From: Peribacillus simplex
GTDB taxonomy: Bacteria; Bacillota; Bacilli; Bacillales; DSM-1321
Assembly (NCBI RefSeq): GCF_001578185.1
Contig: NZ_CP011008.1
Coordinates: 710,001-774,000 of the forward strand
Direction: 5' to 3'
Length of the DNA: 64,000 nt
Below are positions 56,761 through 64,000 of the stretch, in pieces. The notes below the pieces were generated by a model that made no database searches, was not told the DNA's origin, and was given only the letters and a program-made list of their open reading frames with translations. Made by a program: the position numbers and the translations under genes. Each line of letters opens with the position of its first letter. Within the stretch, counting starts at the first letter, position 1.

Positions 56761-57492
56761 ATGAAGGGACTGAAGAAAACACTTTTTTGTTTCCCTTATG
56801 CTGGGGGAAGTGCATCTTTTTATAGAGAGTGGAAATTTGATGACGATGTGATAGAGGTAGTCCCGCTGGAATACCCTGGACATGGCAGTAAATATAGTGA
56901 ACCATTGCGTGATCATATGGCTGATCTGACGGATAGCCTAATGGAAGAAATGGAAACGAAATATCAAATTCAATCATTGGAAAACATCTCTTTGTTTGGA
57001 CATAGCATGGGTGCGATAGTGGCCTATGAAATTGCGGCAAAATTAGAAGAGAGATATGGCAATAAAGTAGAGCATTTATTCATTTCAAGTAAATCGTCCC
57101 CAGATTATAAAGTAGATCAAATCGATTGTTCTAATTCAAATAATTTAAAACAATCACTCAAAAAAATCGGGGGAACGAACAAGGAGCTCTTAGAAACGGA
57201 AGATTTCATGACATTATTCCTGCCGATAATACAATCGGATTTAAATGTTTTAGCCAACTACCACGATGAAAATAAACGCAAAAAAAAGGTGGGAAATAAA
57301 GCAGTTTTGCTATTGGGCTCAGAGGATTCCGTGACGACGGAAAGTATGGAAAGCTGGAATGAATACATTGAACATATTGAAGGATTGCATATGTTAAAGG
57401 GAGATCATTTCTATTTAAAGCAAAACCAAGATATTGTATTAAAAATCATTCAAGAGTATTTACTAAGAAGTCGTTGTGAAATTCTGATTTAG
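56761..57492 (+). CDS. Type II (editing) thioesterase
   Basis: About 243 residues with an alpha/beta hydrolase fold. FCFPYAGGSASFYREW near the N-terminus, the nucleophile elbow GHSMG (~85), and the late GDHFYL with the catalytic His are all present. Such enzymes clear wrongly loaded carriers in peptide synthetases. The ATG at 56761 gives MKGLKKTLFCFPYAGG; TTG 56743 upstream would place the ribosome site (GGAGAAGG) inside the gene. It is last in the operon, 24 bases after the reductase-bearing synthetase, matching lugT in the lug operon (from memory). Confidence 0.9.
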   Translation: MKGLKKTLFCFPYAGGSASFYREWKFDDDVIEVVPLEYPGHGSKYSEPLRDHMADLTDSLMEEMETKYQIQSLENISLFGHSMGAIVAYEIAAKLEERYGNKVEHLFISSKSSPDYKVDQIDCSNSNNLKQSLKKIGGTNKELLETEDFMTLFLPIIQSDLNVLANYHDENKRKKKVGNKAVLLLGSEDSVTTESMESWNEYIEHIEGLHMLKGDHFYLKQNQDIVLKIIQEYLLRSRCEILI

Positions 57493-57545
57493 GTATATGC
57501 AATTATTTGTGAACTCGGATTAGGAATGATTAATGTAAAAAGAAT

Positions 57546-57642
57546 AGGACCCAAAAGTGTTCGGATCATGACTCTAGAATTATGGATTATATCCAGATTT
57601 TAAAGATGAAATGATTTCAGCCACTTTTGGGTCCTTTTTTTC
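57546..57642 (+). terminator. Long-loop inverted repeat with T-run ending the NRPS operon
   Basis: AGGACCCAAAAGTG (57546-57559) pairs with CACTTTTGGGTCCT (57622-57635) across 62 bases, followed by TTTTTTCT. Same architecture as the repeat at 26280-26386. Either a terminator or a small non-coding mobile element. The remaining sequence to 57975 is AT-rich, with no gene recognised. Confidence 0.65.
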
Positions 57643-57975
57643 TATCTAAGCTATAATGTGACTTTGGTTTTTAAGCTGGTTATTAATGGGCTAGACACTA
57701 TTATTTGAAATCATGTATATTATCATGTAAGGCTCGAATTGGAGCAGCTAAAGTCTCTAAAGTTAAAGGGGAACAATTATCATTGGTTGATATTATTATT
57801 TTCAGCCAGTATGTTGGGGGATATGATTAAACATTGACTCATAACGGTACGAAAAATTTACCTTTGATATAAAGAATATGAAGCAAAAAAAATGCTCCAA
57901 ATAGTTTTTTTGAAAGAATGGATCTCTATACGGATTTTCATGTTTAATTAGAAAGATAAAGAAGGGTTGACGCAA

Positions 57976-58992
57976 TTGATAACAACGACCAAATTTTATA
58001 AGAAAAAACGATGGATGATTCCCATCTCTATCATGATCATTCCAATTATCCTTGTATTAATAATAGGGAAATTCACACCGGTACTTAATACCTTTATGAT
58101 AAAGCATCTTTTCGAAGCAGATTCTTTTGCATCCCCTAAAAACATGGAGATCATTAAAGAACAGGTTCATGTCGAAAAAGATTTAACTTATGATAAGCAT
58201 GGAATGGATAATAGTATTTTAGATATTTATTATCCCAAAAATATGAATAAACCACTCCCCGTTATCATGTGGATACACGGAGGTGCTTTTGTATCAGGCA
58301 GTAAGGAACAAACAAAAGAATATGGAATGGCATTAGCCAATGAGGGATATGTCGTGGCAAATATAAACTATGCGATTGCACCAGGACAAAAATATCCCGG
58401 TCCAATTCTGCAAGCCAACCAAGCCCTCAAATTTTTACAGGAGAATATCGCAAAATACGGTGGTGATATGAATACACTATTTATCGGGGGGGACTCAGCT
58501 GGTGCGCAAATCGCTAGTCAAACCGTTGCGTTAATAACGAATGAAGCACTCGCAAGGTCAATGGATATTCAACCTTCAATTGATAAAGAACAGTTAAAAG
58601 GTGCACTTTTATATTGTGGGATTTATAACATGGACGAAATGGGTACTCAGTCTTCGCCAGTGATAAAGAAGGGGATCGACTCGGTGTTTTGGGCATATAC
58701 AGGGAAAAAGGATTATAAAGCTTTCTCTAGACTGAATGAGATGTCTACAGTTAAACATATAACACCATATTACCCTCCTACCTTTTTGACAGTTGGAGAT
58801 GCGGATCCACTAGCACCACAATCAGCAGAACTTATAGACGTTCTTGAAAAACAAGGAGTGGAAATAGAAAGTGTTCTATTTGATGGAACAAATACGGACT
58901 TAGGTCATGAATACCAATTTGATTTTACCATCCCGCATGCTGAACAAACTTTTGAGCAAACCATTCAATTCTTAAAGGAACATAGTGAATGA
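57976..58992 (+). CDS. Membrane-anchored alpha/beta hydrolase (HSL/BD-FAE-like esterase)
   Basis: About 338 residues. One N-terminal helix (WMIPISIMIIPIILVLIIG, about 12-30) anchors the protein, with the catalytic part outside. WIHGGAFVSG is the oxyanion HGG motif, IGGDSAGAQ the nucleophile GxSxG, GDADPLAP the Asp loop and LGHEYQF the His. The family hydrolyses esters of small or hydrophobic acyl groups; substrate unknown. GAAGGG is 9 bases before TTG 57976; a TTG at 57967 abuts that site. It lies after the NRPS terminator, so a role in the peptide pathway is only possible by position. Confidence 0.83.
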   Translation: MITTTKFYKKKRWMIPISIMIIPIILVLIIGKFTPVLNTFMIKHLFEADSFASPKNMEIIKEQVHVEKDLTYDKHGMDNSILDIYYPKNMNKPLPVIMWIHGGAFVSGSKEQTKEYGMALANEGYVVANINYAIAPGQKYPGPILQANQALKFLQENIAKYGGDMNTLFIGGDSAGAQIASQTVALITNEALARSMDIQPSIDKEQLKGALLYCGIYNMDEMGTQSSPVIKKGIDSVFWAYTGKKDYKAFSRLNEMSTVKHITPYYPPTFLTVGDADPLAPQSAELIDVLEKQGVEIESVLFDGTNTDLGHEYQFDFTIPHAEQTFEQTIQFLKEHSE

Positions 58993-59120
58993 TTTTTTTG
59001 CAATATGATATTCAATTCGGTGTATTTCAGCATTATCAGGCTAATATGTTTGTGTAACTGATTATATCCTATACATTTAGGGGGTATTGTCCGATAATAT
59101 TTATCAGACTTGCCACCTAA

Positions 59121-59170
59121 AAAACGAAATCCCCTGTTTCACTAATGGAGGGGATTTCGTTTTTTTTTAT
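59121..59170 (+). terminator. Strong terminator of the hydrolase gene
   Basis: AAAACGAAATCCCCT (59121-59135) with AGGGGATTTCGTTTT (59149-59163), then a T-run. The flanks 58993-59120 and 59171-59464 show no gene or known RNA motif. Confidence 0.9.
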
Positions 59171-59464
59171 AAACAAGCGAGGTTATGAAAGCAATGAGCA
59201 ATAGAAAGATGGGGAGAACATTGCTTATAAACTGAAAATATTTGATTCCTTTACAACTGTTAGAGTAGGTTGATACGTCTTCGATAGATGCAGTTGCATA
59301 TTTAGAGCATTAGCTCTCCCGCTTATCAAGCTATTTTAAGCTTAACATGAGGGATGAGATTCAAGTAAGATATCGTAATTTATCGATAATCATCCGCTAT
59401 GTCGATCGATTTGGGATTATTTAAAATCAATCTACCCTGTTTAGGAACACAATAGTACATTAAG

Positions 59465-60856
59465 CTAAATGATAATCATCGCGACTATTGTAGTGACTAC
59501 TAAACCAATTGTTACCGGCAGCAGGTTCCGGCGTGCAAGTTCAAAAGGACTGACGTTACAAATTGCAGCGGCTGGGATTAATGCCCATGGAATCAGGGTG
59601 CCTCCGCCAACCCAAATCGCGGTTATTTGCCCAAGGGCGGTCAATGTGGCAGTTCCGCTTCCGATTGCCGTTCCAAATAGTTTGGCAACCGATCCCGCTA
59701 AAGAAATGCCTGAGAAGCCCGATCCATCCAAGCCAGTGATGGCACCGATTCCCGTTAAAGTGACGGCGGCTATTTCTTTCGTTAAAGGAACGGAAGCCGC
59801 TAAGGCGGCACCGAGATCATTGACGATGCCGAGAGAAGTTTTTGGTAAATAGGCACCGATGATCTGATTGAAGCCAGAATCACCTAAATAGAAGAATGCA
59901 GCGATTGGAATGACGGGTCCGAATACTTTGAAGCCAAATTGAAAACCCTGAATCAAATAGGCCGTTGATTTTTCAAGTCCTTGTTGTTTATGAGCGACAA
60001 GGGATAAAATCAGCAAAATGAAAACGGCTGTACCGCCAACCAACGCCGTGGCATCCCCGCCTTGCAGCTTCAAAATCGACAATGCCACAACATCTAACAG
60101 AAATGCGATTGGAATGAAGACGGCAAAAAACTTCTTTTGTGCCAGTGTGAGCAGATCTTCACTGAATGTTTGATCTTGGACGATCCCTTCATTATCTGCC
60201 GCCTTGATTCTGCCAAGTTTCATATCCCGCTTTAAAAGGATAAAGGCGGAGAGGGTGGTGACGACCCCCATTGTAATGACAAGGGGAATGCTCGCAGCGA
60301 TGACATCACCGACTGGGATGGAAGCGGCATCCGCCGTTAGTTTAGGTGCAGCTTGAATGATGAAATCCCCTGATAATGCAATTCCATGACCAAAAAGGTT
60401 CATCGCCATCGCCACGCCTAACGCAGGTAAACCAGCACGTAATGCAACGGGAAGCAGGACCGCCCCAAGTAAGGCAACGGCCGGTGATGGCCAGAAAAAC
60501 CAGGATATGATCATCATGACGATCCCGATAATCCAAAAGGCAAGTGTAGGATTTTTAATGAATTTCGCAAATGGTGCGATCATGACATCGTTAATGCCGG
60601 ACTTCGTTAAAACCGTGCTCATGGCGACTATGATTGAAATGATTAATATCGTGGGCATTAATTCCGTGATTGCAAAAATGAAGCTGTTGAATATCCCGCT
60701 TATGGATGAGGCTAAACTGCCTGTAGCCACTAAAGCCAAAAGAAAAATTCCAATTATGCAGATGAGGGTAGTATCACGACGTTTTACCATAAACCCGATT
60801 ATCAATGCAATAAATACAACATAAATCCAATGGAGTGCCGTTAATTCCAACTCCAT
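59465..60856 (-). CDS. Integral membrane carrier (YhfA-like, ion-transporter-superfamily type)
   Basis: 463 residues with about 12 helices in two repeats; small-residue-rich hairpins such as SGDFIIQAAPKLTADAAS and GSGFSGISLAGSVAKLFG could be re-entrant loops of the ion-transporter (citrate/dicarboxylate, NhaC-like) superfamily. Length and layout recall B. subtilis YhfA, of unknown substrate. The ATG at 60856 follows GGGGGGA on the minus strand. Its first ~25 codons and upstream region exist as a second, broken copy at 62232-62396. Function: probable organic-anion or proton/sodium-coupled carrier. Confidence 0.78.
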   Translation of the reverse strand: MELELTALHWIYVVFIALIIGFMVKRRDTTLICIIGIFLLALVATGSLASSISGIFNSFIFAITELMPTILIISIIVAMSTVLTKSGINDVMIAPFAKFIKNPTLAFWIIGIVMMIISWFFWPSPAVALLGAVLLPVALRAGLPALGVAMAMNLFGHGIALSGDFIIQAAPKLTADAASIPVGDVIAASIPLVITMGVVTTLSAFILLKRDMKLGRIKAADNEGIVQDQTFSEDLLTLAQKKFFAVFIPIAFLLDVVALSILKLQGGDATALVGGTAVFILLILSLVAHKQQGLEKSTAYLIQGFQFGFKVFGPVIPIAAFFYLGDSGFNQIIGAYLPKTSLGIVNDLGAALAASVPLTKEIAAVTLTGIGAITGLDGSGFSGISLAGSVAKLFGTAIGSGTATLTALGQITAIWVGGGTLIPWALIPAAAICNVSPFELARRNLLPVTIGLVVTTIVAMIII

Positions 60857-60957
60857 GATCCGTCCCCCCTCATAATATGCCTAGTTACAGATTATGAGGG
60901 AGGTATGGGGGGGTGAGTTGTTTCATAAATTTAAAGGCTTATTTACTTTATTTTCAC
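60785..60957. repeat. Direct repeat copy A: carrier 5' end and upstream region
   Basis: This ~173-base segment (start of the carrier gene and its upstream sequence) recurs with scattered changes at 62232-62396. The shared stretch includes AATGCAATAAATACAACATA and GAGGGAGGTATGGGG. Confidence 0.85.
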
Positions 60958-61119
60958 TTATGATGTAAAGTGCCTAGTTCAGGAAGCAACAACCTGATTA
61001 TTTGGCCAGAGTATTTTTTCTTGTGTAATCTGATTATAAAGAGGATACCAAACCTTCGAACAGGGAAATGAAACAGTCAGGTCCACCTCAAAAAACGTAA
61101 AAATCGTTATAAATAATGT

Positions 61120-61350
61120 CTTGTTACGAATGGATTTTATGGTATTGAAACAAAATCAGCACTTATTAAAGCTCTAAAACAGAACTTAATAAGGAGTCCA
61201 AAAAAAACCTTGATGTGGATGGAAAATGGGGCTAAGACTAAGGCTGCAATTGTCACTATCAAAAAAGGTCCAATAGGCAATCTCATCTGGATTCTACAGG
61301 AACTATATTCGAAGGATATAATCCGGGTCGGGATGATATAAATTCAAGAA
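61120..61350 (+). pseudogene. Decayed peptidoglycan-binding domain fragment of a cell-wall hydrolase
   Basis: Across shifting frames the sequence reads GFYGIETKSALIKALKQNL, then NLDVDGKWG (other frame), then AKTKAAIVTIKKG and GNLIWILQE. This is the order seen in the PG-binding region of Bacillus and phage N-acetylmuramoyl-L-alanine amidases. At least two frameshifts (around 61185-61200 and 61230) and no upstream catalytic domain make it a dead fragment, perhaps of phage origin. Confidence 0.65.
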
Positions 61351-61464
61351 GTCTAAAAAGACTAATTTGTTTGCTGCATAAAAAAGAGGATGAATTATAA
61401 ATGGATTTGATTGGCGACACATATATTATTGTTCTCCCCCAAAAGTGGTAATCCTCCCCATTGT

Positions 61465-61498
61465 AAAAGTCTTCTCTTAATTGAGAGGCCTTTTTTTA
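61465..61498 (+). terminator. Small terminator hairpin
   Basis: CTTCTC and GAGAGG around TTAATT (one G-T pair), followed by CCTTTTTTTATTT. It may have ended the decayed hydrolase gene. Confidence 0.55.
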
Positions 61499-61644
61499 TT
61501 TGTAATGCAATTATACTGAAATAGTGAATTGGTATTAGCCTTTGATAAGGTTTTTAAATCTTTATGGATATTTACCACATGTATTGAACAATTTAATAAA
61601 GGGCCTTTTTTTAAAGGTTAATTTTCAATGCGGAGGGATTTCTT

Positions 61645-62139
61645 ATGGATAATAATACTAAAAAAAAGATTGAATCAGAAGTTAAAAAAACGGTGGATGT
61701 TGAAATTGCTCAAGAGTTAAGTGATTTTAGAACTCAATTGAATCATCTTCAAAATTCACTATCAAATAGCGGGCAAAATTCAGGGCAACAAAATCAACAG
61801 CAAAATCAACAACAAAATCAATTAATGGAACAAATCCAGCAATTTGCTAGCCAAGCACAAAACCAACTGCAACAAACTGATCAACAATTACAACAGTCCA
61901 TTCAACAAGCAATCCAATCTTTAAACCAATGTCTTCAATATGCACAAACAACTCAAGCGCTTAACCAGATCAATCAAGTAGTAGGTCAAGCACAACAGCA
62001 ATTTAACCAATTGGGTCAACAGCAAGGTCAACAGCAAGGTCAACAGCAAGGTCAACAGCAAGGTCAACAGCAAGGTCAACAACAAATGAGCAATCAGCAA
62101 TATGGCCAAATGGGACAACAACAAAACCATTTACAATAA
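61645..62139 (+). CDS. Gln-rich coiled low-complexity protein with GQQQ repeats
   Basis: 164 residues, about 40% Gln. The N-terminal ~35 residues are charged and helical (TKKKIESEVKKTVDVEIAQE). A Q/N-rich segment follows, then a heptad-like helix (LMEQIQQFASQAQNQLQQ) and a GQQQ tandem stretch (about residues 124-147). No signal peptide, no catalytic motif, one Cys (QCLQYA). A strong ribosome site (GGAGGG) and ATG precede it, and a terminator follows. I do not recognise the family; a spore-coat-like or biofilm-type structural role is possible but unsupported. Confidence 0.75.
   Translation: MDNNTKKKIESEVKKTVDVEIAQELSDFRTQLNHLQNSLSNSGQNSGQQNQQQNQQQNQLMEQIQQFASQAQNQLQQTDQQLQQSIQQAIQSLNQCLQYAQTTQALNQINQVVGQAQQQFNQLGQQQGQQQGQQQGQQQGQQQGQQQMSNQQYGQMGQQQNHLQ
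62014..62085 (+). repeat. 12-bp tandem repeat within the Gln-rich gene
   Basis: GGTCAACAGCAA repeated five times exactly plus one variant (GGTCAACAACAA), coding GQQQ each time. The number of copies keeps the reading frame, so length variation is expected between strains. Confidence 0.95.
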
Positions 62140-62161
62140 TTTTACCTAATTCAATCTATTT

Positions 62162-62194
62162 GAGAATCCAGTACTATATTGGATTCTCTTTATT
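62162..62194 (+). terminator. Terminator of the Gln-rich protein gene
   Basis: GAGAATCCA (62162-62170) with TGGATTCTC (62180-62188), followed by TTTATTTATG. Confidence 0.75.
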
Positions 62195-62302
62195 TATGTA
62201 TTTAATTTTTAACCGGGTATTCCTTGTCTTATACCATAATCCGATTATCAATGCAATAAATACAACATAAATCCAATGGAGTGCCGGTAATTTCATCCCC
62301 AT
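62174..62302 (-). pseudogene. Truncated 5' copy of the YhfA-like carrier gene
   Basis: The minus strand from ATG at 62302 reads MGMKLPALHWIYVVFIALIIG, nearly the start of the intact carrier (MELELTALHWIYVVFIALII), then diverges and stops at 62174. It is the coding part of direct repeat copy B and cannot make a carrier. Confidence 0.75.
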
Positions 62303-62396
62303 GATCCGTCCCCCCTTATAAATATGTCTAGTTATAGAGGGAGGTATGGGGTGGTGAGTTGATTCATAAATTTAAGGCTTATCTTCTTTATTTTCA
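62232..62396. repeat. Direct repeat copy B of the carrier 5' region
   Basis: Same orientation as copy A at 60785-60957. The copies bracket ~1.27 kb holding the decayed wall-hydrolase fragment and the Gln-rich gene, so the arrangement came from a tandem duplication followed by loss, or an insertion. Confidence 0.85.
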
Positions 62397-62453
62397 ACAA
62401 TACTTCAAGTATCCTTAATTTAAATAGCAACTATTGTAAATGAGGGATAAGCC

Positions 62454-63518
62454 GTGAAGCAAATATATAGTGATGTCATACAATTTCGGGGTACACATTA
62501 TGGGTTTGGGTACATGCAAGGGGAGGAATTAAAAGATTCACTTACGGTGAAAAATCGTGAAGATCAGTGGAAGATTAGGCAGCCGCGGTTTACGGTTGAG
62601 GAAGAAGAGGTCAAGAACGCAATTACACAATTCGCCCCTGGAGTTTGGGAAGAATTACTGGGGTTGCAAGAAGCGTTGAAATGGCCAATTGACCGCGTGC
62701 TGCAAGAGTTCGGTGGATATCGATTGGATTATGTTCGGTCGGGCTGCTCCATCATGACTGGCGATGATTATCTGATTCGCAATTATGATTACCACCCAAA
62801 GACCTATGAAGGACGCTATGTTTTATTCCAGCCAACCGATCAAGGGTATTCAAGCATCGGCCCGAGTCAGCGAGGGACTGGTCGGATGGATGGAATGAAT
62901 GAAAAAGGTTTGGTGATAGGCTATAATTTCATGAATCGCAAGAACCCTGGTGATGGTTTCATTTGCTGCATGATTGGCAGACTGATTGTTGAATCTTGTG
63001 CGAACGTACAGGAAGCGGTCGCGATGTTGAAGGAAATCCCGCATCGTCATTCCTTCACTTACGTCGTCTATGATAAAAGCGGAAGTACCTATATCGTAGA
63101 AACCTCTCCGAGAAATGTAGAGGTGCGCACGTCAAATGCCTGTACCAATCACTTTGAAATCATGAAAAATGAGAACCGTAACCATCTTATCGATTCGAAA
63201 CGCCGATTGGAGATCATCCAAGATCATGAAGGGAGACTTTCATCTGCCTACGATGCTTACAGGTTGTTTAATGATACCAATCGAGGTGTCTTCTCGGATT
63301 TATATAGCAGCTGGGCAGGAACGATTCATACATCCGCTTATTTTCCTAAGGAGATGAAAGCTTGGATTGCCTTGGGAGGGAACCAGGAGCCGACTTCAAT
63401 AGATTTTGCGAAATGGCTCGATGGGGAAGATGTTGATTTAGAACGAATCAAAGGTGTAATTGATACGGATATTCCATTCGTGCATATGGATGAGGGAGCG
63501 AATTGGTTTCGGAATTGA
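62454..63518 (+). CDS. C45-family Ntn hydrolase / acyltransferase-like protein
   Basis: 354 residues of the acyl-CoA:6-aminopenicillanic-acid acyltransferase-like (peptidase C45) group. These proteins cleave themselves to expose an N-terminal Cys nucleophile. The likely site is Gly-Cys in VRSGCSIMTGDDYLIRNYDY near residue 97; NEKGLVIGYNFMN and HSFTYVVYDKSG are further family segments. Natural substrates in bacilli are unknown; amide or peptide-bond hydrolysis is expected. GTG start after TGAGGGA. A terminator follows at 63574-63602. No link with the peptide locus is shown. Confidence 0.85.
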   Translation: MKQIYSDVIQFRGTHYGFGYMQGEELKDSLTVKNREDQWKIRQPRFTVEEEEVKNAITQFAPGVWEELLGLQEALKWPIDRVLQEFGGYRLDYVRSGCSIMTGDDYLIRNYDYHPKTYEGRYVLFQPTDQGYSSIGPSQRGTGRMDGMNEKGLVIGYNFMNRKNPGDGFICCMIGRLIVESCANVQEAVAMLKEIPHRHSFTYVVYDKSGSTYIVETSPRNVEVRTSNACTNHFEIMKNENRNHLIDSKRRLEIIQDHEGRLSSAYDAYRLFNDTNRGVFSDLYSSWAGTIHTSAYFPKEMKAWIALGGNQEPTSIDFAKWLDGEDVDLERIKGVIDTDIPFVHMDEGANWFRN

Positions 63519-63573
63519 ACGTTCTTGAACCCTTTAAGTAAATTTCAATTACGTTGAATAAGTAAAAGTATTT

Positions 63574-63602
63574 AAAAGGCCCAATCCTTGGATTGGGCTT
63601 TT
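63574..63602 (+). terminator. Terminator of the C45-family gene
   Basis: GCCCAATCC (63579-63587) and GGATTGGGC (63590-63598), flanked by AAAAG and TTTT. Confidence 0.85.
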
Positions 63603-63753
63603 GCTGTTCTATTTTTAGGCAAACGGATCCTGGAACTTTTTATTAGGGGATCTGCCAGTAATATAATATGATAGAGGAACATATTTTGGATGGGGCACAA
63701 GTTGCTGGAAGTCTGTTTGTGCCATACTTGTACAATGAATAAGGGGATGTGCG

Positions 63754-64000
63754 AATGTTTTCTACAGCTATTGGATGGTTTCGGTTTATTACAATAATTG
63801 AGGGAATCTCATATGTTCTATTGCTTGCTATTGGTATGCCCATTAAGTACTTATTGGATATTGGGGAAGCAACACTCATTTTAGGAAGCATCCATGGTTT
63901 CTTATTTGTCGTGTTTGGGCTATTACTGCTCTATGTGAGCATCAAATCAAAATGGTCCTTTTTTAAAATGGCGATGATCTTCATCGTTTCATTCATCCCA
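63754..64000 (+). CDS. DUF3817 membrane protein (partial, runs off the window)
   Basis: The first 82 codons of a small membrane protein are present: FSTAIGWFRFITIIEGISYVLLL, MPIKYLLDIGE, then SIHGFLFVVFGLLLLYVSIK. IEG in the first helix and the HG of the second are typical of DUF3817 (YdzA-like) proteins of ~95-110 residues. AAGGGGA precedes the ATG. Function unknown; the C-terminus lies beyond the window. Confidence 0.8.

Overview
The window reads as chromosome of a low-GC Gram-positive spore-former of the Bacillaceae. Evidence: AGGAGG-type ribosome sites, TTG/GTG starts, glycine- and ZTP-type riboswitches, many U-tailed terminators, and relatives of Bacillus YxlEFG, YgaK and YveA. A Peribacillus / 'Bacillus simplex'-like host is my guess; the sequence alone does not prove the genus.

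Layout. (1) 1-3567: the 3' end of a urease operon (ureC tail, ureE, ureF, ureG, ureD), a terminator, and a nickel permease with a His-rich loop. (2) 3646-7139: a PadR regulator and, on the minus strand, a secreted PIG-L/NEW3 deacetylase. (3) 7402-14031: a ROK repressor, a binding-protein ABC importer and an argininosuccinate-lyase-like enzyme, probably one operon for importing and cleaving an N-substituted aspartate or chelate-like compound. Two copies of a palindromic operator lie between ROK and the deacetylase. (4) 14070-14677: 15 tandem copies of a ~40-bp unit. (5) 15207-23068: four transporters. One amino-acid permease follows a glycine riboswitch and terminator; an aspartate-type permease follows a ZTP riboswitch and terminator. 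(6) 23402-26939: a berberine-bridge-type FAD oxidoreductase, a thioredoxin-like protein and a winged-helix regulator.

(7) 27231-57492 is the centrepiece: a nonribosomal peptide locus. It starts with AT-rich palindromic operators, a PLDc_N protein and two ABC exporters (YxlEFG-like plus a second pair). A lone IS3 OrfA, a broken phosphopantetheinyl transferase and a membrane protein follow. Then come five assembly-line proteins (A-T-C-A-T-E-C / free T / T-like-C-A-T-E / C-T-T-C-A-T-E-C / A-T-R) and a type II thioesterase. The line has seven residue positions but only five adenylation domains, epimerases after residues 2, 4 and 6, a Thr-coding starter and a Val-like last module ending in a reductase. 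From memory this matches the logic of the Staphylococcus lugdunensis lugdunin (fibupeptide) operon, with Thr where lugdunin has Cys. I infer an L/D-alternating heptapeptide aldehyde that could close as an imine or oxazolidine macrocycle. Modules 3 and 5 have condensation and carrier domains but no adenylation domain.

(8) 57976-64000: a membrane-anchored esterase, a YhfA-like carrier, a decayed peptidoglycan-binding fragment, a Gln-rich repeat protein, a duplicated ~170-bp promoter/5' segment, a C45-family Ntn hydrolase and the start of a DUF3817 protein.
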